A stretch of 5,213 bases of DNA from Moraxellaceae bacterium UBA2032 (GTDB lineage Bacteria; Pseudomonadota; Gammaproteobacteria; Pseudomonadales; Moraxellaceae): assembly GCA_002333125.1 (NCBI GenBank), contig DDBM01000155.1:16466-21678 (forward strand), written 5' to 3'. Below the pieces are notes generated by a model. The model made no database searches. It worked only from the letters and a program-made list of their open reading frames with translations, and was not told the DNA's origin. Below are positions 1 through 5,213 of the stretch, piece after piece. The first letter of the stretch is position 1, and each line of letters opens with the position of its first letter. Both the position numbers and the translations under genes were made by a program.

Positions 1-182
1 GGAAACTCAAAACCTGCATTAATAATGGCCGAGCGCACACGGTCTTTGCTTTCGCGCACTGCCGCTTCGGGTAAACCCACAATCACCAACGCAGGTAAAC
101 CATTGCTTAGATGAACTTCTACGGTAACCAAAGGCGCGTGCAAGCCTAAGGCGGCTCGCGTATAAACGAGGGCTAATGACAT
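1..182 (-). CDS. comM: ComM/YifB family Mg-chelatase-like AAA+ ATPase, N-terminal part (runs off left edge)
   Basis: The 60 visible residues begin MSLALVYTRAALGLHAP and continue with ITVEV-like, GLPALVIVGLPEAAVRESK and DRVRSAIINAGFEF segments, which align almost position for position with the start of E. coli YifB/ComM. Known of the family: ComM is a hexameric AAA+ helicase that promotes branch migration during natural transformation. The ATPase and Mg-chelatase domains lie beyond the window edge, so only the N-terminal domain is seen. The start ATG (complement of 180-182) has a good ribosome site, AGGAAG, a few bases upstream. It lies 25 bp downstream of the ubiK stop on the same strand, so the two genes are probably cotranscribed. 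Identification is very likely; whether the full gene is intact cannot be judged. Confidence 0.93.
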   Translation of the reverse strand, partial: MSLALVYTRAALGLHAPLVTVEVHLSNGLPALVIVGLPEAAVRESKDRVRSAIINAGFEF

Positions 183-207
183 AAAAACTTCCTTGTTAAT
201 CTTAATT

Positions 208-456
208 TTACTTAACTATTTGCTCTTCTAACAATTTTACCTGTTTTTCTAGGGCTTGTAATTTTAAACGTGCTTCGCCTAAACGCTGCGTTTGACGGTC
301 AAACTCTTCACGCGTCACTAGCTCCATTTTGGCAAAAACCTCTTGCAAAACGGCATGAAAATTTTTATCTAACTCTTGCCATGCACCCGATTGATTACTT
401 TGTGCATAACGCTCTTGTACTTGCTCTCTAATTTTTTGCACCAAATTATCCAACAC
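208..456 (-). CDS. ubiK: UbiK (YqiC/BMFP family) ubiquinone biosynthesis accessory factor
   Basis: This small helical protein (82 aa from the chosen start) has the BMFP signature: an amphipathic N-terminal helix (about residues 3-20), a central FAKMELVTREEFD segment (about 41-53) matching E. coli UbiK LVSREEFD, and a C-terminal coiled coil (about 55-82, heptad-like L/V spacing) that trimerises in the family. Known role: it binds UbiJ and assists the Ubi hydroxylase complex of aerobic ubiquinone synthesis; older work describes a membrane-fusogenic activity. An upstream ATG at 558 would add 34 residues that do not look like the family and would run through the enhancer region, so I reject it. 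GTG at 456 is preferred because a GAGG ribosome site lies 8 nt upstream and the product then starts MLDNLVQKI. GTG at 459 or TTG at 453 are alternatives. comM follows 25 bp downstream. Confidence 0.88.
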   Translation of the reverse strand: MLDNLVQKIREQVQERYAQSNQSGAWQELDKNFHAVLQEVFAKMELVTREEFDRQTQRLGEARLKLQALEKQVKLLEEQIVK

Positions 457-460
457 CACG

Positions 461-468
461 CTCACCTC
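461..468 (-). promoter_or_regulatory. Ribosome binding site deciding the ubiK start
   Basis: On the minus strand GAGGTGAG precedes two adjacent GTG codons (459 and 456) and a TTG (453). GAGG is 5 nt from the first GTG and 8 nt from the second, so the second is favoured. No ATG is suitably placed in this frame. Confidence 0.5.
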
Positions 469-471
469 GCT

Positions 472-515
472 CAAAAAACGCACCAAAATCTTCAAAACCA
501 CAAAAAACGCACCAA
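472..515. repeat. 15-bp direct repeat (two copies, 29 bp apart) carrying GCACCA
   Basis: The 15-mer CAAAAAACGCACCAA is found at 472-486 and, identically, at 501-515. Each copy contains an A6 tract followed by GCACCA, the left half of an NtrC site. Only the second copy is followed by a good right half (TGGTTC); the first is followed by TCTTCA. The copies may be a strong and a weak site for a cooperatively binding activator. Confidence 0.6.
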
Positions 516-523
516 TTTGGTTC
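509..523. promoter_or_regulatory. Predicted NtrC (GlnG) binding site / enhancer
   Basis: GCACCAATTTGGTTC matches the established NtrC palindrome GCACCA-N3-TGGTGC at all but one position (T for G in the right arm). Its centre, 516, lies about 132 bp upstream of the start site inferred from the sigma-54 promoter, which is within the usual distance for NtrC enhancers such as those of E. coli glnAp2. A second weaker GCACCA half-site sits 29 bp further upstream (480-485). The nitrogen-assimilation genes downstream fit this call. It is read from the sequence only and also lies close to the expected ubiK promoter. Confidence 0.68.
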
Positions 524-600
524 AAGCATGCAGGAGAAGCCAAACTACTTTTGCCCAAAACCGTGCAGTGACTCTGCCTTTAACCCTTTAAACATCTTTA

Positions 601-620
601 TTAGCAATAACTTAGCAATA
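601..620. repeat. Tandem TTAGCAATA repeat, 11-bp phase
   Basis: TTAGCAATA occurs at 601-609 and 612-620, one helical turn apart, directly abutting the sigma-54 -24 element. It could be a bending or protein-binding element, or chance in AT-rich DNA. No known regulator motif is recognised. Confidence 0.4.
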
Positions 621-637
621 TTGGCACGACTCATGCA
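621..637 (+). promoter_or_regulatory. Sigma-54 (RpoN) -24/-12 promoter for porin-glnK-amtB
   Basis: TTGGCACGACTCATGCA carries the -24 element TGGCACG and the -12 element ATGCA. The invariant GG (623-624) and GC (635-636) are separated by exactly 10 bp, as sigma-54 requires. Only one core base departs from consensus (ATGC for TTGC). Taking GC as -13/-12 places the start at about 648, giving a leader of roughly 125 nt before the porin ATG. The NtrC-like site at 509-523 is correctly placed to activate it. The expected output is induction on nitrogen limitation. Confidence 0.78.
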
Positions 638-667
638 AATAAGATTATGCGACTGATGTTTAGGTTT

Positions 668-699
668 GTGATGCTAGTGTGGCACATGTTGCCAATCAC
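668..699 (+). other. Bulged stem-loop in the 5' leader
   Basis: TGGCA (680-684) pairs with TGCCA (690-694) around a 5-nt loop. The stem continues as GTGAT (668-672) with ATCAC (695-699) after a 7-nt bulge on the 5' side. It lies within the predicted leader transcript, about 20-50 nt from the inferred start. It may be an RNA structure or a dyad operator; function unknown. Confidence 0.35.
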
Positions 700-772
700 G
701 CAAACGCTGTTTTTACTTAAACATCTTTAACTTAAACACTTTCTTAACTTAAATAATACCTAAGGGGTCACT

Positions 773-1510
773 ATGAAACTTTCTTCTTTAGCTAAAGCCT
801 TACTTGCAAGTTCTGTGTTGTTTACTGCGGCTCACGCAACCGCCGCCGAACCAATTACCGTTACAGGTAGTGCAGCATTTACAACAGATTATTTATTTCG
901 TGGTATCTCTCAAACAGGTAACAATGCGGCTGTTCAAGCAGGCATGACCGCCACTCACGAAAGCGGTGCTTATTTTTCGGTATGGGGTTCTAGTGTTGGT
1001 TTTACTGACTCAGGATCAACAGACGGGCTTGATGGTGGCTTAGAAATAGATGCTTTATTAGGTTATAGCGGTAAAGCAGGTGAAGTAGCTTATGACGTTG
1101 GTGTTATGCACTACGGCTACCCATCTGCTGATGCAGCACTTGGTTATGATGAAATCTACGCTTCGGTAAGCACAATGGGTGCAAAAGTAGGCTTGAATTA
1201 TAGCAATGACTATTTTGCCAAGTCTGATAAATTTATGTATTTGTATGCCAGCTATGGCACAGAAGTCGCAGGAGTTGGCTTATCTGCAAGCTTAGGTATG
1301 AATAAATTTGATAGTGCTGCGATGATGAGTAATGCACTTGGCACTACAGGCACAGACGACAGCTATATGGACTACAAACTTGCTGCGTCTAAAGCCATTG
1401 GTGGCATGACCATTGAAGGCGCATATATTGGCTCTGATATTGATGACACGGAATGTGGCGGTGGTTTGTGTGAAGGCCGCTTTGTACTCACAGCAAGCAA
1501 AAGCTTTTGA
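773..1510 (+). CDS. TorF family putative outer-membrane porin (TIGR02001 / gcw_chp type)
   Basis: The 245-residue product has a classic Sec signal peptide: MKLSSLAKALL, a hydrophobic core to about residue 20, and AHATA-A cleavage near residue 24 or 25. The mature part alternates short amphipathic strands and Gly/Asp/Ser-rich turns, as in a small beta-barrel, and ends FVLTASKSF with the C-terminal Phe recognised by the BAM complex. The first strand, TTDYLFRGISQT (37-48), is the hallmark of the TIGR02001/TorF family, whose usual length of about 240 aa fits. Substrate is unknown for the family. Two cysteines (228 and 233) sit in the last loop and could form a disulfide. The ribosome site AAGGGG precedes the ATG. 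It is the first gene after the sigma-54 promoter, 60 bp ahead of glnK, so a role in outer-membrane entry of ammonium or another nitrogen compound is inferred from context only. Confidence 0.87.
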   Translation: MKLSSLAKALLASSVLFTAAHATAAEPITVTGSAAFTTDYLFRGISQTGNNAAVQAGMTATHESGAYFSVWGSSVGFTDSGSTDGLDGGLEIDALLGYSGKAGEVAYDVGVMHYGYPSADAALGYDEIYASVSTMGAKVGLNYSNDYFAKSDKFMYLYASYGTEVAGVGLSASLGMNKFDSAAMMSNALGTTGTDDSYMDYKLAASKAIGGMTIEGAYIGSDIDDTECGGGLCEGRFVLTASKSF

Positions 1511-1516
1511 TGTTTA

Positions 1517-1556
1517 GGGCTTACCTCCCCTTTCCCCTTGGGTAAGCCCTTGTTTT
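1517..1556 (+). terminator. Stem-loop with T-rich tail between porin and glnK (possible partial terminator)
   Basis: GGGCTTACC (1517-1525) and GGTAAGCCC (1541-1549) form a perfect 9-bp stem around a 15-nt pyrimidine-rich loop, followed by TTGTTTT. The T-tract is interrupted, so termination may be incomplete. The glnK ribosome site GGAG (1560-1563) begins only a few bases further on, and I see no promoter between this structure and glnK. It may therefore attenuate read-through into glnK-amtB, or protect the 3' end of the porin message. Confidence 0.65.
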
Positions 1557-1567
1557 ATTGGAGTTAA

Positions 1568-1909
<342 letters not shown>

Positions 1910-1918
1910 GCCTATAAC

Positions 1919-1935
1919 AGAACTTTATTAGTTCT
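1919..1935 (+). other. Small stem-loop between glnK and amtB
   Basis: AGAACT (1919-1924) and AGTTCT (1930-1935) pair around the loop TTATT. The stem is only 6 bp and AT-rich, and no clean T-run follows (ACCTTATTTCCCTTTT). It is unlikely to be an efficient terminator; it could be an mRNA processing or stability element. Confidence 0.35.
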
Positions 1936-1962
1936 ACCTTATTTCCCTTTTGGCACTCACAT

Positions 1963-1977
1963 GGAGAAACCATCGTG
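1963..1977 (+). promoter_or_regulatory. Ribosome binding site and GTG start of amtB
   Basis: GGAG (1963-1966) is followed by 8 nt and a GTG (1975-1977), which gives the product the basic N-terminus MKK expected of a signal peptide. The in-frame ATG at 1984 would be 17 nt from the GGAG and would lose both lysines, so GTG is preferred. Confidence 0.65.
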
Positions 1978-3402
1978 AAAAAGATGATTCTTGCCCTAAG
2001 TTTAAGTGGCGCGTTGTTAAGTACAACCCCACTCTATGCAGAAGAAACGGCTGTTGCCCCTTCTGCACCTGTTGCTGCGACTGTTATTGAAGCAGCGGCT
2101 ACTACAATCGATACCGCTGCACCTGTTGCCGACGTTGTTACTGAGGAAGTAGCCGTTGCTGAACCTGCACCTGTGATGGATAAAGGCGATGCTGCATGGA
2201 TGATGACCGCCACCATGCTGGTTATTTTTATGACTATTCCGGGTTTGGCGTTATTTTATGGTGGCTTAGTACGCGCCAAAAATATGCTCTCGGTATTAAT
2301 GCAAGTATTTATGGTGTTTGCCGTGATTACCATTTTATGGTGCATCTACGGTTATAGCTTGGCCTTTGGCGGTGGTGGTGCTTTTATAGGCACACTCGAC
2401 AAAGTGTTTTTGAGTGGTATTACACCCGCCTCTTTGGCTGATACCTTTAGTGCAGGTTATAAAATTCCTGAGTTTATCTTTATTGCCTTCCAAGCAACGT
2501 TTGCGGCCATTAGCTGTGCTTTGATTGTGGGTGCTTTTGCTGAGCGTATTAAGTTTTCGGCGGTATTAGTATTTTGTGTTTTATGGTTTACGTTTAGCTA
2601 CTTACCCATTGCACACATGGTGTGGTTTGGTGAAGGCTTCCTCTTTAAAGCAGGTGCAATTGACTTTGCAGGCGGTACGGTGGTTCATATCAATGCAGGT
2701 GTTGCAGCCTTAGTGGGTGCGTACATGGTTGGCAAACGTATTGGTTACGGCAAAGAAGCCATGGCACCACACAACATGGTTATGACGATGATTGGTGCTT
2801 CTATGTTGTGGGTAGGTTGGTTTGGCTTTAATGCTGGCTCTAACCTCGAAGCCAATGGCGGTGCTGCGTTAGCCTTCTTAAATACCATGTTAGCTACTGC
2901 TGCTGCCGCTCTTGCATGGGCAGGCGCAGAAACACTACTCAGAGGCAAACCTTCTATGTTGGGTGCAGCATCGGGTGCGGTTGCTGGTTTGGTTGCCATT
3001 ACCCCTGCTTGCGGCACAGTTGGCCCTATGGGTGCTATTTTGCTCGGCTTAATCTCTGGTGTAGTGTGCTTGTGGGCTGTTACTGGCTTAAAGAAAATGA
3101 TGGGCGTAGACGATTCCTTAGATGTGTTTGGTATTCACGGTATTGGCGGTATTATTGGTGCGATTTTAACAGGCGTATTTACCGCTCCTTCGTTGGGTGG
3201 TACAGGTGCTGAAGACTTCTCAATTGCCAGCCAAGTGTTTATTCAAACTGAAGGTGTTGTGATTACCATTCTTTGGTCGGGTATTGTGTCTATCATCTTG
3301 TTTAAATTAGTAGACATCGTGATTGGCTTACGTGTACCAGAAGAAGAAGAGCGTATCGGTTTAGATGTAACGTCACATGGTGAGCGTGCTTACAATAACT
3401 AA
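1975..3402 (+). CDS. amtB: AmtB ammonium transporter with signal peptide and Ala/Pro-rich N-terminal extension
   Basis: The 475-residue Amt/Mep/Rh family channel conducts ammonium across the inner membrane as a trimer. A signal peptide (cleavage after LYA, residue 22) is followed by an Ala/Val/Pro/Glu-rich segment (about 23-67) and then the membrane core. Transport residues are present by alignment to E. coli mature numbering: Trp217 (W148), Asp230 (D160) in DFAGGTVVH, twin His238 and His388 (H168, H318), Phe285 (F215) in GWFGFNAGS, and Phe172/Phe176 at the Phe gate. The cytoplasmic tail GLRVPEEEER to SHGERAYNN is well conserved and is the part that responds to GlnK. The extra 45 or so N-terminal residues relative to E. 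coli should be periplasmic. It starts 65 bp after glnK and ends before a strong terminator, so it is probably the last gene of the porin-glnK-amtB unit. Confidence 0.96.
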   Translation: MKKMILALSLSGALLSTTPLYAEETAVAPSAPVAATVIEAAATTIDTAAPVADVVTEEVAVAEPAPVMDKGDAAWMMTATMLVIFMTIPGLALFYGGLVRAKNMLSVLMQVFMVFAVITILWCIYGYSLAFGGGGAFIGTLDKVFLSGITPASLADTFSAGYKIPEFIFIAFQATFAAISCALIVGAFAERIKFSAVLVFCVLWFTFSYLPIAHMVWFGEGFLFKAGAIDFAGGTVVHINAGVAALVGAYMVGKRIGYGKEAMAPHNMVMTMIGASMLWVGWFGFNAGSNLEANGGAALAFLNTMLATAAAALAWAGAETLLRGKPSMLGAASGAVAGLVAITPACGTVGPMGAILLGLISGVVCLWAVTGLKKMMGVDDSLDVFGIHGIGGIIGAILTGVFTAPSLGGTGAEDFSIASQVFIQTEGVVITILWSGIVSIILFKLVDIVIGLRVPEEEERIGLDVTSHGERAYNN

Positions 3403-3423
3403 GCAAGCCCGTTGACTAAAAAG

Positions 3424-3447
3424 CGGAGGCATTAGCCTCCGTTTTTT
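3424..3447 (+). terminator. Rho-independent terminator after amtB
   Basis: CGGAGGC (3424-3430), loop ATTA, GCCTCCG (3435-3441) and six T residues (3442-3447) make a textbook intrinsic terminator 21 bp after the amtB stop. An A-run precedes the stem, but the only minus-strand genes in the region lie far to the right and converge, so the plus strand is the relevant one. Confidence 0.93.
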
Positions 3448-3450
3448 GTT

Positions 3451-3456
3451 TATAAT
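3451..3456 (+). promoter_or_regulatory. Candidate -10 element for the DUF4124 gene
   Basis: TATAAT is a perfect -10 hexamer immediately after the amtB terminator and 35 bp before the next ATG. The hexamer 17 bp upstream, GGCATT, is a poor -35 and lies inside the terminator stem. A TTGACT at 3412-3417 is too far away (33 bp). The downstream gene needs its own promoter because the terminator isolates it from amtB, which is the main support. Confidence 0.35.
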
Positions 3457-3491
3457 AACTAACAGATGCAGACTTATTAGGACAAAAGGCG

Positions 3492-3950
3492 ATGATTAGA
3501 TTTTTGGGTGCAATACTAATTATGTTGTTATGCAGCACGTCTTATGCCCAAATATACAAATGGACAGATGCTAATGGCAATGCACAATTTAGCGATACAC
3601 CACCCAAACAGGGGAGTTTTGACACCCTAAATATTCCGACTACGCCAAGCCCTAGCAATATCTCCGCCCCTCCTAGCAACAACGATGAAGCCGCTAAATT
3701 ACGCCAACAAAAGCTACTGGATAGTTTTGAGCAAGAACGCCAAGCCAAAGAAAAAATTCAAAAAGATTTAGCTCAAAAAAAAGAAAAACTTAATCAAACA
3801 TGTATTCAAGCCAAAGACTATTTAAGAAAGCTCAAAGTGGGTGGCATTTATACTTTAGATGCACAAGGTAATAAAGTTTATAAACCCGAATCGGAACGCG
3901 CACAAGCGGTTGAGCGCGTACAAAGCTCGATTAAACAACATTGTCGTTAA
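3492..3950 (+). CDS. Exported DUF4124 domain-containing protein
   Basis: The 152-residue product has a short signal peptide (MIRFLGAILIMLLCSTSYA, cleavage after residue 19). The DUF4124 motif follows at once, QIYKWTDANGNAQFSDTPP (20-38), a small beta module common in gammaproteobacterial periplasmic proteins. A Pro/Ser/Asn-rich linker (about 50-64) leads to a charged, Gln/Lys/Glu-rich helix likely to be a coiled coil (about 66-103). The C-terminal part carries two cysteines (104 and 151), with LDAQGNKVY between them, an arrangement recalling other DUF4124 proteins; a periplasmic disulfide is plausible. Cys14 is not in a lipobox, so a lipoprotein is unlikely. The function of the family is unknown. 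AGGA lies 9 nt before the ATG. The gene is separated from amtB by a terminator and is probably unrelated to nitrogen control. Confidence 0.85.
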   Translation: MIRFLGAILIMLLCSTSYAQIYKWTDANGNAQFSDTPPKQGSFDTLNIPTTPSPSNISAPPSNNDEAAKLRQQKLLDSFEQERQAKEKIQKDLAQKKEKLNQTCIQAKDYLRKLKVGGIYTLDAQGNKVYKPESERAQAVERVQSSIKQHCR

Positions 3951-3963
3951 GGCTTGTGATTAT

Positions 3964-3988
3964 TGTGGGTTTCGTTCCTCAACCCACA
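3964..3988. other. Stem-loop between convergent genes
   Basis: TGTGGGTT (3964-3971) and AACCCACA (3981-3988) form a perfect 8-bp stem with a 9-nt loop in the 55-bp gap between two convergent stops. Neither strand has a T-run after the stem, so it is not a classical intrinsic terminator. It may serve as a shared 3' end structure for both transcripts. Confidence 0.45.
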
Positions 3989-4005
3989 CTACCTCGACGT
4001 TGATT

Positions 4006-4932
4006 TCACTCAGGAAGCTTTTTGGGTAACATCTTGCCCACACCTGTCACCACAAGCAAAGCAACTAAACCCGCCACAATACCCACTAACATTTCGCCAA
4101 TAATAGCTATTAGCGCAGGCAAAACAGCAATATGTTTTACTGCCTCTACGCTATGCTCAATCGCGTGATGCACCATAGGCAAGCCATGCACCAAAATACT
4201 GCCGCCCACCATAAACATCGCGGCCGTACCTGCAATAGACAAAAACTTCATTAGTTTTGGTGCTAAAGCCAACAAAAATCGCCCTAATTGTTGTTGTGCT
4301 GCATTTTTTTGTTGAGTGAGATGCAAACCCATATCATCCAAACGCACAATACCCGCGACCAAACCATACACGCCAACGGTCATTAATAAAGCAATTCCCA
4401 CCAATACCATCACTTTACTAACAAAGCTCGCCGCCGCCACCGTACCTAAGGTAATCACAATAATTTCGGCCGACAAAATAAAGTCGGTGCGAATCGCGCC
4501 TTTTACTTTTTCTTTTTCAAAGGCTAAAATATCCACTTGAGGATTATTAACCGCCTCAACTAATTGTTGATGATGTTGCTCGTTTTCTTCGTGCTTATGC
4601 AATAAAGGGTGTACTAATTTTTCTACGCCTTCAAAACACAAAAACAAACCACCTAGCATAAGTAATGGCGTAATCGCCCACGGGGCAAACACACTAATTA
4701 ACAAGGCCGCAGGCACCAAAATTGCCTTATTTTTAAGTGAGCCTTTGGCCACTGCCCACACCACAGGCAACTCTCTATCGGCTTTTACCCCTGCCACTTG
4801 CTGTGCGTTAAGTGCCAAATCATCACCCAACACGCCCGATGTTTTTTTGGCGGCCACTTTGGTCATTAACGCCACATCATCTAATAATGTAGCAATATCA
4901 TCTATCAAGGCTAAAAGACTGCTACCAGCCAT
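4006..4932 (-). CDS. yedI: YedI / DUF808 family inner-membrane protein
   Basis: The 308-residue protein follows E. coli YedI closely: [19 protein letters not shown] at the start, [19 protein letters not shown] (28-45), [13 protein letters not shown] (53-65), [21 protein letters not shown] (85-105), [14 protein letters not shown] (144-157) and a C-terminal HHAIEH (255-260). About six hydrophobic segments suit a polytopic inner-membrane protein, and length is typical. A His/Glu-rich stretch (about 108-122) joins two membrane regions. The molecular function of DUF808 proteins is not established. The start ATG has AGGAAG just upstream. It begins 20 bp after the stop of the hydrolase gene on the same strand, so the two are probably cotranscribed. 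Confidence 0.9.
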   Translation of the reverse strand: MAGSSLLALIDDIATLLDDVALMTKVAAKKTSGVLGDDLALNAQQVAGVKADRELPVVWAVAKGSLKNKAILVPAALLISVFAPWAITPLLMLGGLFLCFEGVEKLVHPLLHKHEENEQHHQQLVEAVNNPQVDILAFEKEKVKGAIRTDFILSAEIIVITLGTVAAASFVSKVMVLVGIALLMTVGVYGLVAGIVRLDDMGLHLTQQKNAAQQQLGRFLLALAPKLMKFLSIAGTAAMFMVGGSILVHGLPMVHHAIEHSVEAVKHIAVLPALIAIIGEMLVGIVAGLVALLVVTGVGKMLPKKLPE

Positions 4933-4952
4933 GTTTTTCTTCCTAAATTATA

Positions 4953-5213
4953 TTAACGAGTAAACCATTGCGTACCACGCATGGGCATGACAATCGGCTC
5001 TACCCCTGCGTCTTTGATTTCTTGAATAAATCCAGCCAAATCTACGCTAGGAATATAATCAGGCTCATCTTCATAAGGGGTAAACATGGTGTCCCAATGG
5101 CACGGTATTATCCATTTTGGCTGCAACAAAGCCACGACATCTTTAACATAGTTAGGGCGATATTTACGACCTATCGCACACAAACACACCACATCGGCCT
5201 TAATACCTTGTAA
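4953..5213 (-). CDS. Metallo-beta-lactamase-fold hydrolase, C-terminal part (runs off right edge)
   Basis: The frame is open from the window edge to a TAA at 4953-4955, giving the last 86 residues of a protein whose start lies outside. The internal GTG at 5192 is not believed to be a start, because LQGIKAD precedes it in frame. The segment ADVVCLCAIGRKYRPNYVKD, then LLQPKWIIPCHWDTMFTPYED, resembles the end of UlaG-like (COG2220) metallo-hydrolases, where the His of the P-x-H-W/Y-D/G motif completes the metal site. The HxHxDH motif expected earlier is not in view, so activity and substrate cannot be judged. It ends 20 bp before yedI on the same strand. Confidence 0.75.
   Translation of the reverse strand, partial: LQGIKADVVCLCAIGRKYRPNYVKDVVALLQPKWIIPCHWDTMFTPYEDEPDYIPSVDLAGFIQEIKDAGVEPIVMPMRGTQWFTR

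Larger units (their letters stand above)
457..772. other. Divergent regulatory region between ubiK and the porin-glnK-amtB unit
   Basis: This is about 315 bp with no credible gene. From left to right it holds: the ubiK ribosome site; a 15-bp direct repeat (472-486 and 501-515), each copy containing GCACCA, the second forming an NtrC-like palindrome; an AT-rich stretch with the 9-mer TTAGCAATA twice at 11-bp spacing (601-609, 612-620); a sigma-54 promoter (621-637); a bulged hairpin (668-699); and a TTAAC/CTTAAA-rich leader up to the porin ribosome site (AAGGGG, ending at 766). The 13-mer TTAAACATCTTTA occurs at both 588-600 and 717-729. I find no convincing sigma-70 promoter for ubiK, although one is expected here, and no clear IHF consensus between enhancer and promoter. 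Confidence 0.6.

Noticed and set aside
460..558. Extended N-terminus of ubiK starting at ATG 558 (116 aa)
   Set aside because: The added 34 residues resemble no UbiK protein, cover the NtrC-like site and lack a better ribosome site than the GTG start at 456.
376..591. Plus-strand 71-aa reading frame
   Set aside because: It is antisense to ubiK and its upstream region, has no family-like features and no convincing ribosome site.
668..685. CRP-type site starting at TGTGA (667-671) in the leader
   Set aside because: The right half TCACA is absent at the 6-bp spacing, so the match does not hold.
679..694. Second sigma-54-like site, TGGCACATGTTGCC
   Set aside because: GG and GC are separated by 8 bp rather than the required 10; the sequence is better explained as an inverted repeat.
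1950..1966. Sigma-54-like -24 half (TTGGCAC) before amtB
   Set aside because: No GC is found at the correct spacing; the bases there are GA. amtB is more likely read from the upstream promoter.
2034..2216. Minus-strand reading frame inside the amtB 5' part
   Set aside because: It is the complement of the Ala/Val-rich linker; its low-complexity Ala/Thr/Val composition is a shadow effect.
2745..3212. Reading frames on both strands overlapping amtB (2745-3017 minus, 2916-3212 plus)
   Set aside because: amtB is intact and highly conserved across the whole stretch, so these are out-of-frame shadows.
3964..3988. Bidirectional intrinsic terminator between the DUF4124 gene and yedI
   Set aside because: The stem is good but no T-run follows it on either strand, so I list it only as a stem-loop.
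4316..4963. Plus-strand reading frames across yedI (4316-4540 and 4745-4963)
   Set aside because: They are antisense to a clearly conserved YedI coding sequence and have no recognisable product.

Overview
This window looks like an ordinary, moderately AT-rich gammaproteobacterial chromosome segment built around a nitrogen-control locus. The gene content (comM/yifB, ubiK, a TorF-type porin, glnK, amtB, a DUF4124 protein, a YedI/DUF808 protein) and the similarity of the ComM, GlnK, AmtB and YedI proteins to their E. coli counterparts support this. The genus cannot be read from the sequence. No insertion sequence, phage gene, CRISPR array, tRNA or rRNA is visible.

Layout. Positions 1-456 hold two minus-strand genes, ubiK (upstream) and the 5' end of comM (running off the left edge). 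From about 457 to 772 is a gene-free divergent regulatory region. It holds an NtrC-type enhancer palindrome (509-523) and a -24/-12 sigma-54 promoter (621-637) pointing right, followed by a leader of about 125 nt. On the plus strand come a predicted outer-membrane porin (773-1510), a 9-bp stem-loop with a T-rich tail (1517-1556), glnK (1571-1909) and amtB (1975-3402), closed by a strong intrinsic terminator (3424-3447). A separate plus-strand gene for an exported DUF4124 protein follows (3492-3950). It converges on a minus-strand pair: yedI (4006-4932) and, upstream of it, the C-terminal part of a metallo-beta-lactamase-fold hydrolase that runs off the right edge (4953-5213).

How it fits together. 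The predicted logic is nitrogen-limitation control. NtrC-P bound about 130 bp upstream would activate sigma-54 RNA polymerase to transcribe porin, glnK and amtB. AmtB carries ammonium across the inner membrane, GlnK gates AmtB according to nitrogen and energy status, and the porin is placed to act in the outer membrane. The stem-loop before glnK suggests that much of the transcript may stop after the porin, which would give more porin than GlnK/AmtB. The most interesting part is this regulatory architecture plus an uncharacterised porin as first gene of an ammonium-transport unit. I see no clearly novel defence or mobile system.
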